Source: Cristatella mucedo (Eukaryota; Bryozoa; Phylactolaemata; Cristatellidae). From it: a stretch of DNA of 64,000 nucleotides. The notes beneath the pieces were generated by a model, which saw only the letters and a list, made by a program, of their open reading frames with translations, was not told where the DNA came from and ran no database searches. Positions 1 through 11,829 of this stretch are shown here, one piece after another. Where the stretch lies: the NCBI GenBank assembly GCA_009760855.2, contig WPIO01000024.1, positions 1,663,501 to 1,727,500 of the forward strand. The letters are read 5' to 3'. Every line of letters begins with the position of its first letter. Position 1 is the stretch's first letter. Made by a program: the position numbers and the translations under genes.

Positions 1-295
1 AGAGCATTCGACGTTTCGGTCGAGTTTCGGCACTTTTAATAAAGAGAGCAAAGGCAATTATCCCAGCCCTATGTTTACGGTTGGTTTCCTATGAGAGAAA
101 GAGCTCAAATAAAACGATTTTATTAAGAAATTTGGCCGACATCTTGGACCAAATGTTTGCATGGCAGCCGTTGTGTTTCAATCGACACAGCTGATCCTGG
201 ACTTGGCTTGAACGATAAGTAAAACTGGGTGTCGTTGGCATAGAAGTAACAGCTGACACCGTGGGCCTGAATGACTTTCTCGAAAGTCCATGTAA

Positions 296-765
296 TTTAA
301 TGTAGCTCCATCTGTAACTCCACACAGCCACAAAAACTAAGTGGATGTTACACAAGTGAGCTTTTTTTATAGCGAACTCAAAGCCTAAGCAGCTTTTGCT
401 ACGCATTTGGTATTCAGCAGACTTCATCTCACGTAACAATGAGAAAGTGAGAAGCATTGCTGAGTCAGGAGGGCAGTTGATGTAATGAGTAGCATGGACA
501 TAGTAGTTCAGGAAGGCTGGAAAGGATGTGCCACAATCGGCAGCAGGAGAGTAGATGTCGTTGCACAAAAATTGTGTGTGTTCCACATAGGCCTGGGATC
601 TGCAGTGCAAAAGCTTCTGTCATCAACGGTCTCTAAGAAGAGGAATGAAATAGTTCATTTATTGTCCTTAGGGGACCTGAGGTTATGAGGAGGCTGAAAC
701 TGGTGCAGCAGTTCAGCTAGGTATGAAGAAGTCAAGCTGTGGCAGGCCTTGTGGGTCAGCAGCGT
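296..765 (-). mobile_element. LINE-B 3' fragment (minus)
   Basis: The low-coordinate end carries the LINE-B 3' signature, a TGTAAC/GTTACA stem around the CCACA...AAGCCAC core. This is followed by the conserved 3' region that recurs at 38425, 50080 and 59786. The copy is 5'-truncated near 765 and sits between RT motifs B and C of an older minus-strand LINE. Confidence 0.7.
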
Positions 766-865
766 AAGAGCTTTACTCTATGGTCCTACATAAATGAACA
801 ACAGTGGGCCCAGAAAAGACCCTTTTGGAACTCCACATGTGACAGGTCAACTGGATGAGACTTGA

Positions 866-1378
866 CCACCACACGACGACACGGACTGGACGATCTTACA
901 CTGACCCACATAGCCCGCCACGGCTTGGCTCCTTTGTACCTAGCGGAACTGCTGCACCAGTTTCAGCCTCTTCGCGCCCTCAGGTCTTGTGTGGACAATA
1001 AATTAGCTGTTCCATTCCTCCGCTTAAAGACCGTTGGCGACAGAGGCTTTAGCTCTGCAGGTCCTAGACTGTGGAACTTGCTTCCACAATTCTTACACAA
1101 CGACAACTACTCTCCTGCTGCCGACTATGGCTCATCCTTTTCAGCAGTCCTGAGCTGCTATTTCCATGCTATTCACTACCTCAACTGCTCTCCTGACTCT
1201 GCTATGCTTCCCACTTTCTCTTTGTTGCTCGAGACGAAGTCTGTTGGCTACCGAATGCATACTGAAAGCCTCTTAGGCTGTGAGTGAATTATACAAAACT
1301 CTCCTGCATAACACCCACATAGTCTTTATGACATTGTGGAGTTACAGACAGAGATACATTATATTACATTACGATCGG
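866..1378 (+). mobile_element. LINE-B 3' fragment (plus)
   Basis: It encodes the tail of the LINE-B RT protein (HIARHGLAPLYLAELLHQFQPLRALRS) and then the conserved 3' UTR ending with the TGTAAC-type hairpin near 1310-1365. It is in inverted orientation to the copy at 296-765 and lies between RT motifs A and B of the older LINE. The coding part is out of frame in places. Confidence 0.75.
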
Positions 1379-1841
1379 ACGAGCACGAGTCGAAGCAGCC
1401 CAAACAGCCTTATCAGACATACGGATTGTGGTTCTCAATCTTTCAAGAACGATGTCTTGATCAGCAGTGTCGAATGCTACCAATAGATCGAGCAGGAAGG
1501 ACCAAAGCAGATTAGTATCATCTATATGCTACCTAGAATTTCATCGGTCATACTAAAGAAAGCAGTTTCAGTGAAATGGTGATGGACGAATCCTATCTGA
1601 AAAAATCCAGATAAATCATTCTTGTCTTGTGCTTTACAACAATTTTAACTGCAGTCTTTCCAGAATCTTGGACAAACAAGTAAGATCGGAGACAAGACTA
1701 TAATTTGCTAGGACGTTAGAATTCAATCTACGCCATTTAAGTATCAGTTTGATCATTGCCAATATAAACCTGAATATGCTTTGGTTGTATAGCACCCAAA
1801 TAGAACTAATCTCGATCCAGGCATTATGCATATGCCGAAGG

Positions 1842-1902
1842 GCTCAATCCTGTGATCTTGGTCATTGAAGGTGAGCACTTTACCCCTGGGGCCAAAGAGG
1901 GT
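1842..1902 (-). mobile_element. tRNA-SINE-like head fragment
   Basis: On the minus strand the sequence has an A-box-like stretch (GGGGTAAAGTGCTC) and a degenerate B-box-like stretch (AGGATTGAGCCC), resembling the heads of SINE-1 and SINE-2. No tail is recognisable. Confidence 0.35.
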
Positions 1903-2324
1903 GGCGATTTGAATGGTATTGGAACGATTAAGTTACCCAGTGAAGAATTAAAGATTTTGAATTATAGCTGTGCTAAGACCAGTGAAGACCTAAAGAGAGT
2001 TGGGTGAGCTCTTTCACATCAGGTGAGCTCTTATTGTAATTATGGTACCCCGCGTGTCTGCAGAAACCATTGAGAATTTCTCAAGCCAAGTTGAAGATTG
2101 TAACTCACCGCTGGCAGCATGCCGGGGGGGGGGGCACAATGTGGGCAGGAATATGAGTGGTGTTTTTCACCCAAGAAGGCCGGAAATCTCGTCAGCCATA
2201 AAGTTAATATCCGAGGAGTGAGACAGCTAGCTCAACCTTATAAAGCAAATAATTTAACGTCTTGTAAATTTGTTAAGGGTATAACTGGCAAGACTGAAAC
2301 TTGAGGGTGAAATAGAAATCCCTG

Positions 2325-2399
2325 GCATGCGCCTAGAAAGAGATTGAGTTCTCTGAGGATGCTTAATCAAGTGCATTATTATTATTATTCTTATTAAAA
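2325..2399 (+). mobile_element. Solo LINE-A 3' tail
   Basis: This is only the terminal stem-loop (GCGCC, TAGAAAGAG, TTCTCTGAG), the TAATCAAGTG box and a short ATT-repeat tail. No coding sequence precedes it, so it is an extremely 5'-truncated LINE-A copy. Confidence 0.6.
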
Positions 2400-2839
2400 T
2401 TAGAAGTGTATATAGGGATGTCTTTGATGATCTTTGAGCCTGGCAAGATCGGTGTCGGACCCAGTCTTCTTAAAACAATGCTCGAGTCTATACTTTAAAC
2501 GATGCATCTATAGAATTTGTTAGAAAACCGGGGTCTTTTCGGCTCCATACAGGGACGGACAGCATTCAGCGGAGCATGCTTGTCAACAGCATTTACCAGT
2601 CTCGAATGTATGGCATCAGTGAGAGTCAGCGGGCTATCAGCAGAGTCTTATTGCAGATCACGAAGACATACAAGTCTCAAAACTGGAGAAAATCAACGCT
2701 GATGTGCTTAAACGAAGGTACCCTTAACGAAACGAAGAAATTAAAGAAGGTGCATAGGTGCAGACCCGTGGCACCGGTAAAACATACTTAGCAATCATAA
2801 GGTCCAGTCTATGGTCACCAATGTGAGTTGCACGGTAAA

Positions 2840-2961
<122 letters not shown>

Positions 2962-3052
2962 CAACAAGACATTCGCTTAGTGCTCTAAGAGAACTAAGTT
3001 ACTTTCTAGGCACTGTCCATACGCTGGAAACGAAGTAATGGTAAGTCAAATG

Positions 3053-3865
3053 ATTAGTGATAGCTCGAAATTTAGGAGTCGTTTTCGACCGCTGCCTCAA
3101 TTTTAAAAGCTTCATTCAGAAGACTGCTTCTACAGCTTGCCATCACGTCAGATCCCTATCCAAGATTTAACTATAAAAATGTAACTAAGTCATTAGTTCT
3201 GTCTCGGCTTGACTATTGCAATTCCCTTTTGGCAGGGCTACCAAAGAAAGCCACTGGGCCACTGCAGCTGGCTATGAATATGGCTGCAAGGCTAGTTTTC
3301 AAGTGCCAGAGTTTTGACCACGTGTCTCTTTTGCTAAAAGAGCTAGGATGGTTGCCGGTTGATCAATGGATACAGACCTAAGTTCTTACGCTGACCCACA
3401 AGGCCTGCCACGGCTTGGCTCCTTCGTACCTTGCTGAACTGCTGCACCAGTTTCAGCCTCCTCGTGCTCTCAGGTCTTGTATTGGCAATAAATTGGCTGT
3501 GTTCATTCCTTTGCTTAAAGACCGTTGGTAACAGAAGCTTTTGCTCTTCATGTGCTATACTGTGGAACTAACTTCCACAATTCTTATGCAACGACAACTA
3601 CTCTCCTGCTGCCGACAATGGCACATCCTTTCCAGCTGTCCTAAGCTGCTACTTCCATGCTCCTCATTACCTCAACTGCTCTCCCGACTCAGCTATTCTT
3701 GTCACTTTCTCTTTGTTGCGGGAGATGAACTCGGTTGGCTACTGAATGTGTACCGAGATCTGCTTAGGCCGTGAGTGTGCTATACACAACTTTCCTATGT
3801 AACACCCACATAGTCTTAATGGCTTTGTGGAGTTACAGACAGAGACACATTACATGGCACTACAT
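3053..3865 (+). mobile_element. LINE-B 3' portion (RT C-terminal region and 3' UTR)
   Basis: The translated pieces run from post-RT sequence (ARNLGVVFDRCLNF-like) through SRLDYCNSLLAGLPKKATGPLQLAMNMAARLVFK to LLKELGWLPVDQ and ELLHQFQPPRALRS. This is the conserved region after the RT domain in L2/CR1-type elements. Stops and frameshifts are present. The 3' UTR ends in the family hairpin, then runs into an AAT array shared with the neighbouring minus-strand LINE-A. It is the longest uninterrupted LINE-B copy here. Confidence 0.8.
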
Positions 3866-5720
3866 AATAATAATAATAATAATAATAATTCACTTGATAA
3901 AGCGCCCTCAGAGAACTTAATCTCTCTCTAGGCGCTTCACATTTGCTGCAAAGTGAAATGCAATTGAATGGTAAGTAAAATCATGCTTGAAAAACAAACA
4001 AAATGAATAATATGGTTAGGGGTGACACGCACAGGGTCAGCATGCGAATGTGGTTAGTGGCAGCATGCACAGTGTCAGCACGCATAAGCACATCAAGGAC
4101 GAATCACAGGGACCCACTAAATGCTGTCCTAAATGGGTGTGTTTTTAGGTTCCTTTTAAATGTGGTCAGGTCGGGGATGTTCTGACGCAGGTCGGGAGGG
4201 AGTTCCAGGCTGTGGGAGCATACGAAATAAATGCACGGTCTCCAAAGGATTTGAGGTTTGTACGAGGTATTTCTAGACTGTTGGATTCCGAAAAGCGGGT
4301 GGTACGATGCTTGGCCTGATGGGGTAGTATATCTGAAAGATAGGCTGGTGCCATAGAATGAAGGGACCTAAAAGTGAGCGACAAAACCTTGAAGTCAATC
4401 CGTTGCTTGACTAGTAACCAGTGCAGGTCGGCGAGAAGTGGAGTAATGTGGCAACTGCGAAGCTCACGACAGACAAGCGTAGCTGCAGAGTTTTGCACAA
4501 GCTGCAATCGCCTGATCGCACATGCTGGTAGGCCAGTAAGCAGTGAGTTGCAGAAGTCGAGACAGGATGTCACGAATGCATGGACCAACTTAGATGTGGT
4601 ATCTTTATCTAAACAAGCCCGAATTTTAGCAATGTTATGAAGCTGAAAATAGGCGGATTTGACTGTGGAGCTGATATGGTCGTCTAACGAGAGGTCGCTT
4701 TGGAATATGACACCTAGATTTCGAGCTGATTCAACTGGAGATATGCTGGCAGAGCCAATTTTGAGCGTCAGCCTTTCCAATCTCTGAATCACACTGGGTT
4801 TGCCCATAACAAGTAAATTAGTTTTATCATCGCTAAGTTTTAGAAAATTTGCTGCCATCCATGTGCGGATGTCATCAATGCATGCAGCTAGTGAGTTTAG
4901 AGAATTTGAGGTGCTCGAAGGCTGGGAGGGATCAAAGCAAAGGTACAACTGAGTGTCATCCGCATAGAAGTGAAAGCCTAGATTGTGCTTGGCAATCACA
5001 TCAGCAAGAGGCAGAGTGTAAACCATGAAAAGAACCGGACCTAGCACTGAGCCGTGAGGTACTCCATATTTCAGAGGTACTTCAGATGATCTTTGTCCTT
5101 TCACGTCAATATTCTGGAGTCTCCCACAGAGATAGGAGCTGAACCACTGCAGAGCAGTGCCAGTGATGCCCAGGCGAGATGAGAGGCGCTCTAGAAGAAC
5201 TTGGTGATCGATGGTGTCAAAAGCTGCCGAAAGATCAAGCAAAACAAGCAGAGACACTCTACCCATGTCTGCATTCCTAAGTAGGTCGTTGTACACCCTA
5301 AGCAATGCTGACTCTGTGGAGTGATTAGCTCTAACGCCAGACTGGAACTTACTAGCAAGGCGTGAGGTTTCGATACACGAGTTCAGCTGGTCCGCCACGA
5401 CCCATTCCAGTGTCTTTGATAGGATTAAGTTCTCTTGGTCTAGTAGAGCTTTCTTGAGAAGTGGCCTGACTACAGCTTTTTTGAAAGGTGTTGGGACATG
5501 ACCTGAGGCTAATGACATATTAATTATGTTAGTTATGCATGGCAGCAGCAGATCAATGTAACGTAGGAGCAGGACAGTGGGAATAGGGTCCAGAGGACTT
5601 GTTGTCTTCTTTGATTGAGATACGAACTTCGGGACTAGATCACTAGTGACCTGCTTAAATGCAGACATTGAGGTGCAGCCAGGAACCGAGGAACAGCATT
5701 CTAGTGGGGATGAAACAGGT
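3866..5720 (-). mobile_element. LINE-A, longest copy (RT domain to 3' end)
   Basis: The 3' end is at low coordinate: AAT array, then the conserved stem-loop near 3890-3940, then a 3' UTR of about 220 bases, then the RT coding region. The 5' boundary near 5670-5720 is where similarity to the other copies can no longer be checked. No endonuclease domain or ORF1 is visible, so the copy is 5'-truncated. Confidence 0.85.
4166..5668 (-). pseudogene. LINE-A reverse transcriptase, defective
   Basis: A 500-residue open frame encodes a non-LTR reverse transcriptase. Motif A is LLDLSAAFDTIDH, motif B is GVPHGSVLGPVLF (His where Gln is usual) and motif C is FHFYADDTQLY. The following thumb and C-terminal region ([46 protein letters not shown]) matches the other copies in this window. 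Two defects are visible against the sibling at 34558-35970. About 20 residues, including NYRPVSLLPF, are missing before LSKTLEWVVADQL. A one-base deletion near 4170 shifts the frame, removing the usual last ~20 residues. The endonuclease half is absent. It probably cannot retrotranspose by itself. Confidence 0.85.
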
Positions 5721-5724
5721 TTAG

Positions 5725-5790
5725 GATTTTGGCTTTAGAATTTATAGGCTTTAGGTTTAGTGCTTAAGGTTTAAAGACTCTGGTTCAAGG
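5725..5790 (+). repeat. Short degenerate TTTAG-type array
   Basis: Imperfect runs of TTTAGG/TTTAG-like units spaced 6-10 bases apart. It resembles, but is much shorter than, the array at 52255-52385. Confidence 0.35.
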
Positions 5791-5799
5791 ATTGAGATT

Positions 5800-7257
<1,458 letters not shown>

Positions 7258-7345
7258 GGCCACACCTTGACTTGCCCAGGACGGCCAATCAATAGCAGTG
7301 CTGAAGCGACATGTCAAGCAGCAAGATGCCCCAACACACCCCTTC
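7258..7345 (+). repeat. Unclassified dispersed repeat, copy 1
   Basis: It shares a core (CTTGAC..TGCC..GG..GGCCAATCAA, then TGAAG...CATG) with 10360-10440 and, on the other strand, 19305-19380. Divergence is high and its class is unknown. Confidence 0.4.
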
Positions 7346-7529
7346 AGGATCAGGTGGCAAGGTGAGGGCCAGAAGGCCTCTCTTTAGTTAGTCAGCCTTT
7401 ACCAAAGGGGTGTCGGCAGGCCAATGCCCATAGGCAAGCATTGGCTTGGCCGGCAGAGGTAGCGATTATGCTAAATCAGCATTATAAACCAGTGTTCGCC
7501 CCACGTGCATGCCTAGCAGCCTAACTGCT

Positions 7530-7770
7530 CACTGCTGCTTGCTACCGCTGCTGCTGCTGCTGCTACTGCTATAGGTGCTACCATTGCTGCAGCTGCTACC
7601 ATTGCTGATGTTGCCGTTGGTGCTGCTGCTGCTTGCTGCTGCTGCTGCTTGCTGCTGCTGCTTGCTGCTGCTGCTTGCTGCTGCTGCTTGCTGCTGCTGC
7701 TTGCTGCTGCTGCTTGCTGCCGCTGCTTGCTGCTGCTGCTGCTGCTTACTGCTGCTGCTACTTACCGCAG
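7530..7770. repeat. CTG-rich minisatellite, 13-base period
   Basis: The main body (about 7620-7760) is built from units of GCTTGCTGCTGCT, with flanking pure CTG runs. Because 13 is not a multiple of three, each unit shifts the frame. Reading frames therefore mix poly-Leu/Ala/Cys on one strand with poly-Gln/Ser/Ala on the other and are unlikely to be protein. Confidence 0.85.
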
Positions 7771-7799
7771 AGTTGGTGCCTGATCCAAGAAAATGCAAG

Positions 7800-8810
7800 G
7801 GAAGGCTCCTTCAGTGGCACTATGCGGCAAGCAGTTAGTACTACTTTCACAGCACTAGGCAGCTACCACTTATCTCAGGCAATCACAAGGCTCCAGTCTA
7901 ATGTGCTACACTATGGAATAAATGTACACTAATGCTACATGCTTGCCACAGGCTTGATAAACACGGACTGCAACTCGAATCGAATAGGCTTACCGAGTCA
8001 ATGCTGATCGCTCTTGTTAACCGACGGAAGCTATTACTAACCGCCAGTGTAACGTTGCAGCAATCACCACTAAGTCTCAGTCAACAGGTGGCCTGTCACT
8101 GCTGACTGAGGCCGGACACCCCAAGCATCAACAAGGATGCATTTAGCTCGAGTATCAGAGATAATAAGTGCTCGTGGCAACTGCAGGCGACCCCCCCCAG
8201 CATTGATGCTCTGACAGAACTCGGGAGATGGCAACCAAGCCGCAGACCAGTTCTGCTTGACGTCTGCACCGATGGCAGTACAGTGGCCACACAGCTGCCG
8301 ATGCCTAGTCACAATGGCAATGCATCGATAAGAGCATGAACTGCTAGCCCCCCAAAACCAAACATCAGTTTGGCCGAGTCGGGCGACAGGCAGCGCTGGT
8401 TAGCAACCAGGTCTGACTGGCAATTGCTGGCAATTACCCGGAGCAAACAGAGATGGAGAAGGGTGCCGAATTGAAGGCAGTGTGTAGGCAGACTTCCACG
8501 GCACCATAAAGCACAGCAGCACGATCATGCACAGTTTTTTTGAGAGTATGGGAGGTTGCTGCTGACCCAGCTGCGTCACAGGCAATGCCTAGAGGTGGAG
8601 CTCCCTGTCCTATTTCCGGTGCTACCTGCTGTTATCGACCAAGAAGTGGGCCAATTGACATGAAGCAACTAGAGAGAAAAGGTGCAAGAGCCGGGAGCCA
8701 CCCTCCCCGTCCAGAGCAGCTATGCCCACGGCTTGCTCAAGCTCGTGCTAGCAGGTGTGTATGAGATTCTATCGATGGATACTGCCACCAAACTGCATCC
8801 ACAACCTATC
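7800..8810. other. No gene supported
   Basis: Several frames of 60-100 codons overlap on both strands without domains or consistent splice sites. It could be an intron of the minus-strand Ig gene (11373-11559), which would run through here. Confidence 0.35.
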
Positions 8811-8817
8811 GACTCTT

Positions 8818-8905
8818 TAATAATAATAATAAGACATTTGTACAGCACCCCTTGAGAACTAATTCTCTTTCTAGGCATTTTATAGATGATGTTAGGGAAG
8901 CATGT
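8818..8905 (-). mobile_element. Solo LINE-A 3' tail (minus)
   Basis: AAT array, then ACATTTGTACAGCACCCC, the TTGAGAAC / TTCTCTTTCTAGGC stem and a TTTATAG end. No coding sequence follows. Confidence 0.6.
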
Positions 8906-9698
8906 CAATAGTTAGTGATCACATGCACAACCTTCATTTGTGCTCATGCAGCAATCCAATGGCTGTAATGCAGCCATAGCACTTACCGGTCAAACCAGAA
9001 AGCCAGCCAGCTCTTGTGGAGGGATCCGTTTGAGGAATGCTAGTCCAGGAATTCAACCCAGAAGCCCATTGTCAATAGAAGAAACTACGGCACTAACTGG
9101 ACAACAGTGCAGGCCTTGCTAAGCCAATGCTTGTAATCTATCCCAAAGAACTACAGTACCCAGCACAGGCCACATCCACAATACGATGGGTGCAGGTACA
9201 CCAATTTATGGCATACAGCTGCTGAACCGGGCAACTGTAAAACCATAAAACCAGAGCTGCAAAAATCCACGTACACAAACCGAGATTGCAATGCTGCACC
9301 GATATCCATCAACGAACTGGACCTTGAATGCCTGCCTTTACGATTGTCTTGCATTTGCACTGTCCCCCTTTTGTGTGACTAACTCATCTGATGCTGGCAG
9401 AGCGCTGCAAGAAAGCTCTTGACTAAATTTCGTCGATGACCTAGCTGGAGAGATGGTTATAGAAAAGCTGGACCGCGTAAATGTAACTCATCTCTCTCCC
9501 CAAGAGGCAGCACTCCAACTGGTTTTTGATGATGACTCCTGGCCAAAACTGGTCTGCTTCGAAGGATGGGATAGCATCACCAATCCAAAAGTGCCGAGCG
9601 CCATTTAAAAGAATGCTAGCAGCCACACCTGACATCCGAACAACCAAGCCTTTGGGGGGGTCAACAGTGAAAGCAGCGGCTACGGATGTGACAGCCAA

Positions 9699-9838
9699 GC
9701 AACCAGTTTGGTCCAGTGGTTAAGGTGCTCGCCCCGGCCAAGGTCTGGCCGAGGTCGTGGGCTCGAGCCCCGAGGCATATGTGAAGCGCCTGAATAGAGA
9801 TCAAGTTTTCTTGGGGCGCTATACATATGAATGAATTA
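9699..9838 (+). mobile_element. SINE-1, full length
   Basis: The tRNA-like head has an A box (TGGTCCAGTGGTTAAGGTGC) and a B box (GGTCGTGGGCTCGAGCCCC). A CATATGTGAA linker joins it to a 3' stem-loop (GCGCC, GAATAGAG, TTTTCTTGG, GGCGC) and a short AT-rich tail. The head and B box indicate internal RNA polymerase III promotion. The tail is of LINE origin, so movement in trans by a LINE is inferred. Confidence 0.85.
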
Positions 9839-10359
9839 TTTAACCAGCTTCTCCCCATTTGACACTTTGCCAATAGGAGGGTAAGAGCTTGGGTTCGGTC
9901 AATGCTAGTTCGTATATATAAGGCCACTAGTGCAGTGAGCATGAAGGTCAGCCAAGACGATAGCTGGAGCAGGCAGCAGGCCAGAGCCAATCCAAACAGA
10001 GGGAACACATCAGCATAGGGTCAGCTGTAAGAAAACTAAAGGAATGCCCAAATAAACGCTATCGGTGACCGAGAGAAAGAAGTGAGCCTATCTAGGCCAA
10101 CTATTTTGCTACCGGCAGTTGGCACTAGCACAACGGGGCAGGCATGACATTGGCCGACCCGGGCCACTTCTTGGAAAGGTGAGTGGATCTGTTAGAAACA
10201 AATCGGTCCCAACTTTTGGATAAATAACTGAGGCTGATGCAAGATGACCACAGTAGGACGGTAACACGCAGCGGGCTGCAGGTGCACAGCAGAGCTCGTG
10301 GGGTTAATGCGAAGGAAGGCAGGAGAGAAGAGACATGCCACGGATTAAGCCGATGAAAG

Positions 10360-10440
10360 GCCAAACTTGACCTTGCCTGGGGTGGCCAATCAAAGGAGGG
10401 TTGAAGAGCATGCCAGCTCCCCTCAGGGTAGGTCTAAAAG
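10360..10440 (+). repeat. Unclassified dispersed repeat, copy 2
   Basis: It matches copy 1 (7258-7345) around the GGCCAATCAA core and the GAAGAGCATGCC segment, with many differences. Confidence 0.4.
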
Positions 10441-10635
10441 GGGGGGGACGACCACTAGGCACGTCTACACCATCGCCATAGCCCCCCCCCCCCGGCGGTG
10501 TAGCGCTTGCACATTACATCACAGGTCTCGAGTTAGGGTCTTGCAGCAGGCCAGTCTTTATTGCAAGCTGCGTGCAGAGCGAAAGCCAGCAAGGGAGGCT
10601 CTTCTGTCCAGCTGAATCTTTACTTTAAAAATTAA

Positions 10636-10772
10636 AAATATAATTCATTTGTATAGCGCCACCCCAAGAGAACTTAATCTCTATTCACGTGTGCCTCGAA
10701 GCTTGAGCCCACGCCCTCAGCCAGACCTTGGTCGGGTGAGAGCACCTTAACTGCTAGACCAAACCAGCTTTG
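10636..10772 (-). mobile_element. SINE-1, full length (minus)
   Basis: Reading the minus strand: A box in a TTTGGTCTAGCAGTTAAGGTGC context, B box GGGCTCAAGC, linker, then the stem-loop and an ATACAAATGAATTAT end. Confidence 0.85.
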
Positions 10773-10919
10773 TTTAGGGCTGACCCCATCCTCTTTATTT
10801 GTATTTATATTTATATTTATTATTTATATATATTTATTTTTTGTATTTATTTGTATATTCCTCATCCAGGCTGTCCCCATCCTCTTTATTGTGCCTACCA
10901 AGGAGTTCGCGAATCCTAT

Positions 10920-11040
10920 CGGACGCACGTGTGCACTCGCAAGCACACGCTACCACAGACATGCACTCCAGTGGCACACGCATACGGGCGCACACACAGA
11001 CACGTACGAAAGAGAGAGCGCACGCACGACGACTGCCAAG
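10920..11040. repeat. Degenerate CA-rich alternating tract
   Basis: Alternating purine-pyrimidine sequence rich in CACA, CGCACG and ACACGC, with interruptions. No open frame through it looks like protein. Confidence 0.5.
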
Positions 11041-11372
11041 AAGAGAATGCACAGCTATCGGCTCGCTACATAGCAGGTTAGGTATTTGCACACAAAGTGC
11101 CGTACGCTATGTGCAGTTGATGGCAGCCTAACGTTGAGAAACACATCTAGCTTCATAAGAGCACCATACACTCACGCTCAGCACAGTGGCTTCCGCAAAA
11201 CCCTTGAGCGCAGAGGTAGCAGACAACTCATCAATGATGGGGGGTCGCCGCCAACCTTCCGGCCGGCCTGCCCGGGCGTGCCAGCCGGTGCGGCCTTGGC
11301 CGCAGCTGCTCCTAGCGACCGTGCAGATCGGCCACGCGCACGCGCAGCGGCAGCAGCAACAGCAGCGCTCAC

Positions 11373-11559
11373 CTTGCCCACCACGAGCGGACTGTCGTCG
11401 CGGTACCAATTCACGGCCGGCAGCGGGCTGCCGGACACGTCACACTCCAGCACGAACCGCTCGCCCTCCGATACCTCGTCGGGACCGCGCAGGCGACAGG
11501 CAAAGTTGGGCGGAGACTCGGCGCTCCACTGCTGCGCCGTCACAGCTGCAGCCACCGCC
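11373..11559 (-). CDS. Exon encoding the N-terminal half of an I-set Ig domain
   Basis: The minus-strand frame reads PPNFACRLRGPDEV-SEGERFVLECDVSG-SPLPAVNWYRDDSPLVVGK. It contains the first cysteine (B strand, VLECDVSG) and the core tryptophan (C strand, VNWYRD) of an I-set Ig domain, as in titin, obscurin, palladin and hemicentin-like proteins. The donor GTGAGC follows AAG at 11373. Acceptors are possible at a TTGCAG before 11559 or a CTGCAG before 11545. The second cysteine (the D.G.Y.C motif) is not in this exon, so the Ig fold is split by an intron. I could not find the partner exons. The protein family is certain only to the level of I-set Ig. GC-rich repeats flank it on both sides. Confidence 0.75.
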
Positions 11560-11793
11560 CTGCAAGCGTGAGGCCACGACTCAAAAGCCACCGCCCGAGA
11601 GGTAGAGGAGGCGAGAGGGCGCGCAAGGAAGCCACAGAGGTGCTCGGCGCCTCCTTCCTGCCACACCGGTGCCGGCCCGAGCCGGCAACGGCAGCAGCAG
11701 AGATGGCGCAAGCTCGAAGCTAGCGCGCCAGCCAGCTAGCTAGCTAGTACGCACCTGCTGGCAGCACCAACTGACGTGGCGGCTGGCCACTGG

Positions 11794-11826
11794 TGCTGCT
11801 GCTGCTGCTGCTGCTGCTGCAGCTGC
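11794..11826. repeat. (CTG)9 tract
   Basis: Pure CTG run followed by CAGCTG. It is too short and isolated to call coding. Confidence 0.9.
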
Positions 11827-11829
11827 GGT

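Larger units (their letters stand above)
88..1831 (-). mobile_element. Old LINE reverse-transcriptase remnant, split by two later insertions
   Basis: Read on the minus strand, three blocks appear in the order expected of one non-LTR reverse transcriptase. At 1831-1634 there is fingers sequence ending NYSLVSDLTCLSKILERL. At about 1510-1410 there is motif A (LLDLLVAFDTADQ). At about 855-770 there is motif B (GVPKGSFLGPLLF). At 290-88 there is motif C as YANDTQFY, so the second residue of the YADD box is changed. The gaps are filled by a plus-strand and a minus-strand LINE-B copy. Frameshifts and stops make it a dead relic. The family resemblance is to L2/CR1-type elements; the one-element reading is inference from order and strand. 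Confidence 0.65.

Noticed and set aside
7529..7932. Poly-Gln/Ser/Ala (minus) and poly-Leu/Ala/Cys (plus) frames
   Set aside because: The 13-base repeat unit breaks every frame; no domain or exon structure.
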